Shown here: one piece after another, positions 1 to 7,342 of the stretch
Layout: every line of letters begins with the position of its first letter
How positions within the stretch are numbered: position 1 is the first letter of the stretch
Position numbers and translations under genes: made by a program
Assembly: GCA_947500055.1 (NCBI GenBank)
Contig: CANMQO010000008.1
Span: 186,001 to 250,000, forward strand
Reading direction: 5' to 3'
DNA: 64,000 bases
Source of the DNA: an uncultured Paracoccaceae bacterium
Lineage (GTDB): Bacteria > Pseudomonadota > Alphaproteobacteria > Rhodobacterales > Rhodobacteraceae
The notes under the pieces: generated by a model
What the model was told of the DNA's origin: nothing
Database searches by the model: none
The model's input: the letters and a program-made list of their open reading frames with translations, nothing else

Positions 1-572
1 TAATCCGGATCCAGTCGGGGATAGGGGGTATCGCGCGGCGCCTCCTCCTCCCGCACAGCACCAAGCTTGACGAGGCCCTTCACCACAGAAGTGCCCACCC
101 CCGCCATCTCTGCCACCTCGCGCAAAGTGAAGGACAAACCACCATAATCGCGCAGCACCGCCAGCACCTTCTCGCGCGCGCCGGTCATCCGGTCAGGCTC
201 CTGATCACCCAGCCGATACACTTTGCGCATTGATTGCGCGTCGCCCAGACCGGGCGCACGGGTGCCAAGGCGCAGCATCGCGGGCATCGGTGTCAGCGTG
301 TAGTCGGCAGCACGGCCCAGAAATTCGCGCATCTCATCACGCATCGGGGCGACATCCAGCACCCGGATCACCGACCGGATCTTGGCACGATCATAATCGC
401 CCCGACCCGGCCCCCAAACGACGCCCAACACCTTGCGCGGGCCCAAAGGCACCTCGACAAAAGCACCCAGATGGCAACCACCCTCAGGCGCCTTGTAATC
501 CAGCAAACGATCCAGCGGCTGGGTTGTCAGCACGCCGATCAGATCACCTTCATGGAAATAGCTCTCAGTCAT
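1..572 (-). CDS. priA: Primosomal protein N' (PriA), N-terminal part, cut by the window edge
   Basis: About 190 N-terminal residues of PriA are present; the rest lies beyond base 1. PriA is the 3'-5' helicase that restarts stalled replication forks by loading the primosome. The N-terminus reads as the 3'-DNA-binding domain: after MTESYFHEGDLIGVLTTQPL come the segments DYKAPEGG, GAFVEVPLG and KVLGVVWG, matching the usual pattern of a beta-rich fold ending in G-V-V-W. Residues about 110-180 look like the winged-helix region. The Walker motifs and zinc-binding cysteines would be off the edge. The ATG at 570-572 is the first start. The gene diverges from the aldolase gene at 656, so the 83-nt gap holds both promoters. 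Confidence 0.85.
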   Translation of the reverse strand, partial: MTESYFHEGDLIGVLTTQPLDRLLDYKAPEGGCHLGAFVEVPLGPRKVLGVVWGPGRGDYDRAKIRSVIRVLDVAPMRDEMREFLGRAADYTLTPMPAMLRLGTRAPGLGDAQSMRKVYRLGDQEPDRMTGAREKVLAVLRDYGGLSFTLREVAEMAGVGTSVVKGLVKLGAVREEEAPRDTPYPRLDPD

Positions 573-655
573 GACCCGCCTTAAGGGTTTCCGCCGCCTG
601 CCCGATCAGGTAAACGCTAGGCCAACAAACACCAACCCATCTGCGGAGTGAAGAG

Positions 656-1309
656 ATGAAGTTTTTTGTAGACACAGCCGAGATCGACCAGATCAAAGAA
701 CTCAATGACCTTGGGATGGTGGACGGGGTCACGACCAACCCATCCCTGATCGCCAAATCAGGGCGCGATATCCTGGAAGTGACCAAGGAAATCTGCGACA
801 TGGTCGATGGCCCGGTATCGGCCGAGGTCGTGGCACTCGATGCCGACGACATGCTGGCCGAAGGCCGCAAACTGGCCAAGATCGCCGACAATATTGCCGT
901 CAAGGTTCCCTTGACATGGGCAGGCCTGAAAACCTGCAAAACCCTGACGGATGAAGGCATCATGGTCAACGTGACCTTGTGCTTCTCTGCCAATCAGGCG
1001 CTGCTCGCGGCCAAGGCCGGGGCCACCTTCATCAGCCCCTTTATCGGACGGCTTGATGATATCAACCTCGACGGGCTTGAACTGATCGAGGATATCCGCA
1101 CGATCTATGATAATTACGGTTTTGAAACCAACATCCTTGCCGCCTCCATCCGATCGGCCAACCACATGAGCGATTGCGCCAAGATCGGTGCCGATGTGGC
1201 GACCGCACCGCCAAACGTGATCAAGGCCATGGCCAACCACGTGCTGACGGATAAAGGGCTGGCAGCCTTCATGGCTGACGCGAAAAAGGCCGGGATCAAA
1301 ATCGTCTAA
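656..1309 (+). CDS. fsa: Fructose-6-phosphate aldolase / transaldolase-like, FSA-TalC family
   Basis: A 217-residue class I aldolase of the short transaldolase family, which cleaves or forms fructose 6-phosphate or carries out transaldolase chemistry by a lysine Schiff base. The N-terminus [16 protein letters not shown] and the [13 protein letters not shown] signature are typical. The Schiff-base lysine is K83 in [10 protein letters not shown], and the phosphate-binding [10 protein letters not shown] segment follows. Length is the normal 210-220 residues. The ATG has GGAG upstream. It lies 12 nt before a secreted-protein gene. Whether the main activity is aldolase or transaldolase cannot be told from sequence. 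Confidence 0.9.
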   Translation: MKFFVDTAEIDQIKELNDLGMVDGVTTNPSLIAKSGRDILEVTKEICDMVDGPVSAEVVALDADDMLAEGRKLAKIADNIAVKVPLTWAGLKTCKTLTDEGIMVNVTLCFSANQALLAAKAGATFISPFIGRLDDINLDGLELIEDIRTIYDNYGFETNILAASIRSANHMSDCAKIGADVATAPPNVIKAMANHVLTDKGLAAFMADAKKAGIKIV

Positions 1310-1321
1310 GGGAGCATAGCA

Positions 1322-2209
1322 ATGACCATCAGGGCCAAAACAACGCTGAGTGTTCTGGTCCTGATGGGCGCTCTCACCCCGGGCACGGCTGCCGCACGCC
1401 CCTGCACCTTCGACGAGACGATCCTGCTGTCTTGCACCGTCGAAGGCGGCGCACGAACACTCAACCTGTGCCTTGCAGGTGACACGCTGCATTACGCATT
1501 TGGCCCCACAGGTGGGACTCCAACACTGGAAATGACACGCAGCTTTGCAGATGTTGCCTACACGCCATTTGCGGGCACGGGCGCAACCATCTACGAAAAC
1601 GTCACACTTTATAACGGCAATTACGGGTACGAGATGTTCACATCGTCACGCCTGCGCGTTGACCCCGACGCAAAGGCCGAAGGCGGGATCATCGTGCGCC
1701 TGCCGGGTGGCGAAACGCAGACGCTGACCTGCGATGCGGGCGCCGTGCAACCGGACAACCCGTTTGACGGGATCGGCCAACTGGCGCTGCTGATGGGGGA
1801 TGGGCAGGATGACCCGCTCGGCTATTGTCTGGAACGGCTCAGCCCCGCGGCACCGGCCAGCACCTGCCTCGGGCGGCTGCGGGAACGGGATATCACGCGC
1901 GAAACCTGCGATCCGGCTACTGATAAAGCGCAGTGCTGGGGGTCAGAAGTGGCGGCGTGGGAGACTCTTGTCGACGCCCGTTTTGCTGCCGCGCTGGCCT
2001 ATCTGCCCACGCGCAGGGAGGTGATCTATGTCGAAACGTTCAAAGTGGCGCAGGACGCATGGAAAATCAGCCGCAACCTCGATTGCGATATCTACGGTCC
2101 AAACCCTTTTGCCGGCGACGGCGGCAAGGCCGAATGCCGGGCGCAATATGCCGCCCGTCGGGTGACATTTCTGCAAGAGATTATTGCGCAGGCCGAATTT
2201 GACGGGTGA
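1322..2209 (+). CDS. Secreted protein with LprI/DUF1311-like C-terminal half
   Basis: A 295-residue protein with a signal peptide (about residues 1-25, ending in GTAAA before RPCTF), so probably periplasmic. The first half has paired cysteines (CTF...LLSCTV...NLCLAG) and looks beta-rich. The second half (about 175-295) has spaced cysteines and tryptophans in the order CLGRLRE, ETCD, QCWGSEVAAW, QDAWKISRNLDCD and AECRAQYAARRVTFLQ, resembling the LprI-N/DUF1311 lysozyme-inhibitor-like domain. That resemblance is by motif pattern only. It begins 12 nt after the aldolase gene and may be cotranscribed. No specific substrate or partner is evident. Confidence 0.7.
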   Translation: MTIRAKTTLSVLVLMGALTPGTAAARPCTFDETILLSCTVEGGARTLNLCLAGDTLHYAFGPTGGTPTLEMTRSFADVAYTPFAGTGATIYENVTLYNGNYGYEMFTSSRLRVDPDAKAEGGIIVRLPGGETQTLTCDAGAVQPDNPFDGIGQLALLMGDGQDDPLGYCLERLSPAAPASTCLGRLRERDITRETCDPATDKAQCWGSEVAAWETLVDARFAAALAYLPTRREVIYVETFKVAQDAWKISRNLDCDIYGPNPFAGDGGKAECRAQYAARRVTFLQEIIAQAEFDG

Positions 2210-2503
2210 TGTCTGACCACATCAACCGCCATGCATGTAAGCCCCGATCCTATAAAGCAAGGATCAGCTGGGTGATCCCGCCAAGATTGTGGTGATACGT
2301 GAGAGATGTCTCAAACCTTTGACTCGATAGGGTGAAGTTTCCGGAAAAATCAGCCCGCCAAATCGTGCAATACTGATCGAAACGTCAAGCATTTCTAACC
2401 CAAAGCAGCCTTACCGTCCGCTGGGCAATATGTCTCACATGCGGACTTTGCTGCCCTTCGCTCCCCTAAAGTCCAACGTCGGCTTTGCGGTTGATCTTCT
2501 GCC
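2210..2503. other. Convergent intergenic region without a gene
   Basis: This 294-nt stretch separates two convergent genes and is more AT-rich than its surroundings. A small hairpin GGATCA-gctggg-TGATCC occurs near 2262-2280 without a U-tract. I see no convincing coding sequence, RNA gene or strong terminator. Confidence 0.5.
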
Positions 2504-3535
2504 TCACGCTTCCGCCTGTTTTCTACGGAAAAACTCAATCCTATTTCTCACACCAATATTTGGGTCGTTGTACAGCATCGCTGCGATGCAATCTAATTCT
2601 TCCTTTAAATCTAAATTATGTCGTTGAGCTATCAATCCATCGGCTGCACGTCTGCGAACCATGGCCGAACGATCTGAGGCTCCGGCGCGCAGGAGCTCTA
2701 GGAGATCTACCGCTACCGATAGTTCGCGTTCTCGAAAGCCGCGCTCGGTTCGAAACATACCCATCGAACGGTCAGTCCAAACACGAACCGTCTCCCCAGT
2801 CGGCCAGCGAGCCCTTTGTGAAAGAAGCATATCGAGGGCCATTGTTCGAATATGCGGGAGCGGTGCGGTAAAAAATACGTCGCTGATATACTGATCTACC
2901 CAATCGTTTCGGCAGAGTTCGCGAAATATTTCACCCAAACGTGGCTGTCGTGTCGTCCTGATATTCTCCAACAATTTCGTCGAAACATCTGGTCGGCATA
3001 GGGTTCTATGAACTGCCTCGGGTCCTTCGCGGGACCAACGCCCCCAGCTATTGAGGTGTGGCAATATTGCGTCTAACGCGGGAATAATGACCGCCGCCGA
3101 CGTACGCGGCATGACCCTTTCAAGCGCTTCATAGGCTGCTTGGTTCACCTGAGGCACCCAGTCGTTCAGGCGCCAGAACAGCCCATAGACATTGGCGGGC
3201 GTGGGCAATGGTCCTTCTAGACTACGGAGGGCTTCTTGTCTGATGCGGCCATCACCGTGAAACATAAATACAAAAGGAAGATTGGGGACATTTTGCACCG
3301 CCCAAAGCTCTTCGCGTGCAGCTTTCTCAATATCGAGTCTGTCAGAAGACCAGCGATAAAATAAATTCAGCTCTGCTCTGACCTTTCCTTCAACCTTGTT
3401 CAGGTGGGCAGGGTCATCGACGGAGTGTAAAATTCTCGCGCCCTGCTCTTGCATGCGAGAATACTTTTCAAACAGATCATTGCCTTGCACGACGAGTTTC
3501 TTTCCAAAAAAAGCATCGAATAACTTTCTTAGCAT
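2504..3535 (-). CDS. HEAT-repeat-like alpha-helical protein of unknown function
   Basis: About 343 residues, soluble, with no signal peptide. The middle and end consist of regularly spaced helical pairs (for example QVNQAAYEALERVMPRTSA, AVIIPALDAILPHL, MALDMLLSQRARW, MVRRRAADGLIAQRHNL), the appearance of HEAT/armadillo repeats that scaffold protein contacts. I chose the ATG at 3533-3535 because GTAAGG lies just upstream; an upstream in-frame TTG at 3568 would add 11 residues. The gene is noticeably more AT-rich than its neighbours and stands alone, which could mean acquisition from elsewhere or a lineage-specific gene. No function can be assigned. Confidence 0.65.
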   Translation of the reverse strand: MLRKLFDAFFGKKLVVQGNDLFEKYSRMQEQGARILHSVDDPAHLNKVEGKVRAELNLFYRWSSDRLDIEKAAREELWAVQNVPNLPFVFMFHGDGRIRQEALRSLEGPLPTPANVYGLFWRLNDWVPQVNQAAYEALERVMPRTSAAVIIPALDAILPHLNSWGRWSREGPEAVHRTLCRPDVSTKLLENIRTTRQPRLGEIFRELCRNDWVDQYISDVFFTAPLPHIRTMALDMLLSQRARWPTGETVRVWTDRSMGMFRTERGFRERELSVAVDLLELLRAGASDRSAMVRRRAADGLIAQRHNLDLKEELDCIAAMLYNDPNIGVRNRIEFFRRKQAEA

Positions 3536-4049
3536 GAACCTTACCAATATGTTTACATCCCAGACCAAGTTGATGTTTTGGTGGTCAGTTCACAAGGAAA
3601 AGGACGTTCGTACATCTCGCAGCATCCGTTACTCTTGGGCTCTTTCTGTGAGTCCGCTGCACCCGGCGCCAAAGTCCGCCATGCGGTTATCGGTGATCTT
3701 GGGTCTATGTCCTGACGTACAAGTCAAAGTCATCTGACATTCCACAAGACGGATAGCAACTCACATCTCCCACCGCACGCCCTGTTAAACGACCCCACCG
3801 TACGGTGGTGTCCGACGTTTTGCCGACGCATGGCCGACGTGATGCCGACCGCGTTTTTTGCCCCAAATGAGGCGTTAACCCATGACTCGCAGCAAAACGC
3901 ACGACCAGTTGAAACTTGGAGAGCACGCAACGCCCGTCCCAGACTGGTGAGACCGAAAAAACACCCTGCCCGGCTTTCGTGCAAATAAATGAAGAAATGC
4001 CCGCAACCGTCTGCTAATCTGACAAAAAAGCAAAAGCAGAGCAGGCAAA
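3536..4049. other. 514-nt divergent intergenic region holding a compound repeat element
   Basis: The region lies between the divergent HEAT-like gene and DUF484. It contains the perfect 14-nt palindrome CCACCGTACGGTGG (3795-3808) and, overlapping it, the compound repeat at 3784-3890 described separately. Short reading frames run through it in several directions but have no Shine-Dalgarno or protein-like composition. Nothing else is recognised. Confidence 0.55.
3784..3890 (+). repeat. Compound regulatory-type element, copy 1: four 11-nt phased CCGAC units plus TTAAC/GANTC block
   Basis: CCGAC cores start at 3812, 3823, 3834 and 3845, exactly 11 nt apart and all in the same orientation (TGCCGACG is the common core). 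TTAAACG lies 27 nt before the first core. TTAACCCATGACTCGC (3875-3890) lies 30 nt after the start of the last and contains a GANTC site (GACTC). The same arrangement recurs at 34219-34328. The spacing and orientation resemble binding arrays for OmpR/PhoB-family response regulators; that function is inferred. It lies about 160-270 nt upstream of the DUF484-xerC genes. Confidence 0.7.
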
Positions 4050-4745
4050 ATGAATAAAACACTGATGGCTGATGATCTTCGCGAGAAGATCATCGCAAAC
4101 CCCGATGTCCTATTGGAAGATCACGACGTCATGCGCGCCCTTGTGGGCGCAGGTGACGCAAATGTGGGCGGCAATATCGTTGACCTGCGATCCATCGCCA
4201 TGACCCGGCTGGAGGCGCGATTTGACCGGTTGGAAGACACACATCGCAACGTCATCGCCGCCGCTTATGACAATCTGGCAGGCACCAATCAGGTCCATCG
4301 CGCGATCCTGCGGATGATGGATGCCGCCGATTTTGATGTTTTCCTACAAGACCTTGCGGGCGATGTGTCCAATACATTGCGGGTTGATGCCATCCGCCTG
4401 GTGCTGGAAAGCGAAACGCCCAATGCCGAAAACACCATGGGCCCCGTCGTCAATCTGGCCGCCCCCGGTTTTGTTGATGAATACGTGACGCTCGGGCGCA
4501 ACATGCCCGCCCGTCAGGTCACCCTACGCCGGTTCCATGACACGGGTGCGGGGCTGTTCGGCGACCGCGCCGAATACATGCAGTCAGAGGCCTGCCTGAA
4601 ACTGGACCTCGGTGATGGGCGTCTGCCAGGCATGCTGGTCATGGGGTCCGAAGACCCGCAGCAATTCACCCCGCAACAGGGCACCGATCTGCTGACATTC
4701 TTTACCGGCGTGTTTGAACGGGTGATGCGCCGGTGGCTGGCCTGA
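4050..4745 (+). CDS. DUF484 family protein
   Basis: A 231-residue cytoplasmic protein of the DUF484 family, which is commonly encoded just before xerC in Proteobacteria. The N-terminal helix MADDLREKIIANPDVLLEDHD matches the family pattern of a helix with the phrase NPDVL. A helical section is followed by a GAF-like C-terminal half (LPGMLVMGSEDPQQFTPQQGTDLLTFFTGVFERVMRRWL). Its biochemical role is not known. It ends 4 nt before xerC, so the two are very probably one operon. The compound repeat element at 3784-3890 lies upstream. The ATG at 4050 is preceded by a weak GAGCAGG; an ATG at 4065 is an alternative start. Confidence 0.85.
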   Translation: MNKTLMADDLREKIIANPDVLLEDHDVMRALVGAGDANVGGNIVDLRSIAMTRLEARFDRLEDTHRNVIAAAYDNLAGTNQVHRAILRMMDAADFDVFLQDLAGDVSNTLRVDAIRLVLESETPNAENTMGPVVNLAAPGFVDEYVTLGRNMPARQVTLRRFHDTGAGLFGDRAEYMQSEACLKLDLGDGRLPGMLVMGSEDPQQFTPQQGTDLLTFFTGVFERVMRRWLA

Positions 4746-4749
4746 TCCG

Positions 4750-5664
4750 ATGATCTCCGCAGCGCTGAGCCACAGGTTGGGGCAATGGCTTGACCATCAG
4801 CGCGCCCTGTCCGGTGCGGCAGAGAATACGATCACGGCCTATCGGGCGGATGTGCTGGGGTTCCTGTCTTTCATGACCATGCATCAGGGCGACGCACAGG
4901 GGCTGGCCCCCATCGCCCGGATCGGGGTCCGCGATATGCGCGCCTGGATGGCCCATGAACGCGGGCGGGGCGTTGGGGCGCGGTCGCTGGCGCGCGCGCT
5001 CTCCGCGGTGAAGTCGTTCTATCGCTGGCTGGCTGAACGTGAAGGGTTTGAACCAACCGCTGTTCTGTCCACCCGGTCGCCAAAGTTCCAGCGCAAACTA
5101 CCGCGCCCACTGGCCGAACCATCTGCGAAAGCCATGATCGAAACGGTCCAGATGCAGGCGCGCGACCCTTGGGTGGGCGCACGGGACACCGCCGTTGTGA
5201 CCCTGCTTTACGGCTGCGGGCTGCGGATATCCGAAGCGCTTGGCCTGATGGGCAAGGATGCACCGCTGCCGCAAGTGCTGCGGATCACCGGGAAAGGTGG
5301 CAAGGAACGGATCGTGCCGGTGATTGACGCCGCGCGTGATGCGGTGGCGACCTATCTGCGGCTCTGCCCCCACCCGATTGAGACTGATGCACCCTTGTTC
5401 AAGGCCGTGCGTGGCGGGCCGCTCTCTCCCCGGGCGATCCAGAAAGCCATGCAGAATACACGCCTGCAATTGGGCCTGCCCGCCACGGCGACCCCCCATG
5501 CAATGCGGCATTCCTTTGCAACGCACCTGCTCTCGGCGGGTGGAGACTTGCGGGCTATTCAGGAATTGCTGGGGCATGCCTCCCTTTCCACCACCCAGGC
5601 TTATACCGCCGTTGATGCAGCGCGCCTGATGGATGTCTATGACAGGGCACACCCAAAAGCCTGA
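4750..5664 (+). CDS. xerC: Tyrosine recombinase XerC
   Basis: A 304-residue site-specific tyrosine recombinase. With XerD it would resolve chromosome dimers at dif near the terminus. The N-terminal SAM-like core-binding domain spans about residues 10-95 (NTITAYRADVLGFLSF). The catalytic set is complete: R159 in CGLRISEAL, K182 in the TGKGGKER loop, H250 and R253 in HAMRHSFATHLL, H276 in LLGHASLSTT, and the nucleophile Y285 in TQAYTAVD. Length is normal. It begins 4 nt after DUF484. No mobile-element context is seen, so a housekeeping Xer enzyme is much more likely than an integrase. Confidence 0.93.
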   Translation: MISAALSHRLGQWLDHQRALSGAAENTITAYRADVLGFLSFMTMHQGDAQGLAPIARIGVRDMRAWMAHERGRGVGARSLARALSAVKSFYRWLAEREGFEPTAVLSTRSPKFQRKLPRPLAEPSAKAMIETVQMQARDPWVGARDTAVVTLLYGCGLRISEALGLMGKDAPLPQVLRITGKGGKERIVPVIDAARDAVATYLRLCPHPIETDAPLFKAVRGGPLSPRAIQKAMQNTRLQLGLPATATPHAMRHSFATHLLSAGGDLRAIQELLGHASLSTTQAYTAVDAARLMDVYDRAHPKA

Positions 5665-5780
5665 ACCGCTTTTGACATGTTCTTCACACACTTGTGTCAG
5701 ATCGTCGGTAGCTATGGCGCATAACGATGTGCAAGGGTTTCACGGTATACAGTTTGCTTATGACCACCAAAGGAAGACCC

Positions 5781-6359
5781 ATGAAATTTCGCCTTACACT
5801 CGCCGCGCTCGCCGTCGTCTCTGGCGGTGCCGCCTCTGCACAGGATTGCACAGCCTACACCGCCGAGGACCCGTTTGACCTGACAGAGGCGGAAATCGTC
5901 GGGTTCTATGACTGCCTCAAAGATCGGATGGCCGAAGGCTACGCCGCCGAAGGTGATCCCGTTGGCAGCGTTTATCGCGAATGGACCATCACCCAAACCG
6001 CCCCCGGTCTTGCCGGTGTCCATGGCAACCGGCTGCTGATCACTTACGCCAATGACATTGCCGCCGAACAATATACGCAATATGCGGAAGATATCGAAAT
6101 GCCCGTGGGGTCGATCCTTGCCAAGGAAAGCATCACGCTCAGCTCCAAACGGCAGGCCGCGCGCCCCGGCCCACTTTTCGTGATGACAAAACTCGAAGAG
6201 GGTGGCGCACCGGAAACCGATGACTGGCTTTATGCCGGCGTGCAGCCCAATGGCAAGGTGATGCAGATCAAGCAGTCCTTCTGCCATGACTGCCATGTCG
6301 CCTATGACTATCAGGACAATCTGGGTTACCCGCTTGAAGAGGTGCGGCTGCCGCAATAG
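5781..6359 (+). CDS. Secreted cytochrome P460 family haem protein
   Basis: A 192-residue exported protein. The signal peptide is about residues 1-21 (MKFRLTLAALAVVSGGAASA before QDC). A C-terminal haem c attachment motif CHDCH (C168, C171, H172) lies in QSFCHDCHVAYDYQDN, the position typical of cytochrome P460/c'-beta. The middle (REWTITQTAPGLAGVHGN...ILAKESI) fits the family fold. P460 proteins bind a lysine-crosslinked haem and act on hydroxylamine, or bind NO. Which of these applies here is open. The ATG at 5781 is chosen for the AGGAAG eight bases upstream and for the signal peptide; an upstream start at 5727 would spoil the signal. A strong terminator follows. Confidence 0.82.
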   Translation: MKFRLTLAALAVVSGGAASAQDCTAYTAEDPFDLTEAEIVGFYDCLKDRMAEGYAAEGDPVGSVYREWTITQTAPGLAGVHGNRLLITYANDIAAEQYTQYAEDIEMPVGSILAKESITLSSKRQAARPGPLFVMTKLEEGGAPETDDWLYAGVQPNGKVMQIKQSFCHDCHVAYDYQDNLGYPLEEVRLPQ

Positions 6360-6382
6360 GCCCGCCCTGACCAATGCAAGAG

Positions 6383-6410
6383 AACCCGCCGCAATATCGG
6401 CGGGTTTTTT
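6383..6410 (+). terminator. Rho-independent terminator after the cytochrome P460 gene
   Basis: A perfect 9-bp stem AACCCGCCG / CGGCGGGTT (6383-6391 with 6398-6406), loop CAATAT, then a run of T to 6410, 24 nt after the stop codon. Confidence 0.9.
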
Positions 6411-6507
6411 GTGCCATTCGGATGATGCTGGACAGCCATGGTGATTTGCCTGAGCCGACGACGTTCCGACGGGCATTTGGGTCCGATTTTCTTTTGCATC
6501 CCGGTAC

Positions 6508-7224
6508 ATGATCGTTCATGACGGTCGGATGACATTACGTACCAAAGCCCTGCTTGTTCACCTCTTGACCGCCACCGGTGCCGTCTTCGCCATGCTGGCA
6601 ATGCTTGCCGCCGTCGAACAGAAATGGAGCCTGATGTTCCTGTGGCTCGTTGTGGCCTTCGCTGTTGACGGGGTCGACGGACCACTGGCACGAAAATACG
6701 ACGTGAAAGCCAATGCGCCGGTCTTTGACGGCGTGCTTCTGGACCTGATCATCGACTACCTGACCTATGTGTTTGTGCCAGCCTATGCGCTGTTCAAATC
6801 GGGGCTCTTGCCGGGCTGGACCGGCTGGTGCGCGATCATCATCATCACCTTTGCCTCGGCACTTTATTTTGCAGATACCCGGATGAAGACGCGCGATAAC
6901 TCGTTTTCCGGCTTTCCGGGCTGCTGGAACATGGTGGTTCTGGTCATTTTCGCGCTTGAGCCGAATTTCTGGGTTTCACTGGTGCTGGTTGGCATATTGG
7001 CTGCAGCGATGTTCATTCCGGTGAAATTCGTGCATCCGGTCCGAACAGAACGCTGGCGCCCTGTAACATTGCCGATGGCCTTGGCCTGGACATTCTTTGC
7101 AGGTTGGGCTGCCTGGGTCGACTTCCACCCCGAAAGCTGGGCGCATTGGGGGTTAGTGATCACCTCGATTTATCTATTATTTGCTGGTGCTGGTCAGCAG
7201 ATGATCCCGTTAAGGAAGGGTTGA
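6508..7224 (+). CDS. pcs: Phosphatidylcholine synthase (CDP-alcohol phosphatidyltransferase)
   Basis: A 238-residue integral membrane enzyme that condenses choline with CDP-diacylglycerol to phosphatidylcholine. The CDP-alcohol phosphotransferase signature is intact at DGVDGPLARKYDV...FDGVLLDLIIDY: DG-x2-DG-x2-AR-x12-G-x3-D-x3-D. The 12-residue gap between AR and G is the one usual for bacterial Pcs. About seven to eight hydrophobic segments are visible. The ATG at 6508 gives the normal length; an in-frame ATG at 6529 (MTLRTK) is possible. The gene stands alone, bounded by terminators on both sides. Confidence 0.92.
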   Translation: MIVHDGRMTLRTKALLVHLLTATGAVFAMLAMLAAVEQKWSLMFLWLVVAFAVDGVDGPLARKYDVKANAPVFDGVLLDLIIDYLTYVFVPAYALFKSGLLPGWTGWCAIIIITFASALYFADTRMKTRDNSFSGFPGCWNMVVLVIFALEPNFWVSLVLVGILAAAMFIPVKFVHPVRTERWRPVTLPMALAWTFFAGWAAWVDFHPESWAHWGLVITSIYLLFAGAGQQMIPLRKG

Positions 7225-7246
7225 AAAAATCTGTGCACAGATTTTT
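7225..7246 (+). terminator. Palindromic terminator after pcs
   Basis: A perfect 22-nt palindrome with arms AAAAATCTG / CAGATTTTT around TGCA, starting just after the pcs stop codon. With A-tract and T-tract on both sides it can work in either direction. Confidence 0.7.
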
Positions 7247-7293
7247 ATTCATGACCGATAGGTAACCCTTGTCGCCAACCCCTGCGAACATCA

Positions 7294-7318
7294 AAAAAAT
7301 CTGCGCCGCAGATTTTTT
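7294..7318 (-). terminator. Palindromic terminator after the DMT permease gene
   Basis: Arms AAAAAATCTGCG (7294-7305) and CGCAGATTTTTT (7307-7318) form a 12-bp stem about one base. It lies 24 nt beyond the end of the minus-strand permease gene. The arms share AAAAATCTG with the hairpin at 7225-7246. Confidence 0.75.
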
Positions 7319-7342
7319 CAGCCCGCAGCGCCAGCCGCCTGC

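Noticed and set aside
230-584. Plus-strand frames opposite the priA start
   Set aside because: The minus-strand translation matches PriA, so these are shadows.
758-1492. Minus-strand frame opposite the aldolase gene
   Set aside because: It overlaps the whole conserved FSA gene on the other strand and has no Shine-Dalgarno or family pattern.
3795-3890. CRISPR-like array from the CCGAC repeats
   Set aside because: Repeats are only 5-8 nt with 3-6 nt between them; CRISPR repeats and spacers are far longer and no cas gene is near.
3705-4093. Minus-strand small frames in the intergenic region with the repeat
   Set aside because: They are rich in Cys and Phe, carry no start context and run through the repeat element.
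4750-5664. Integrase of a mobile element
   Set aside because: The recombinase is next to DUF484 with no attachment repeats, cargo or transfer RNA beside it, so housekeeping XerC is the better call.
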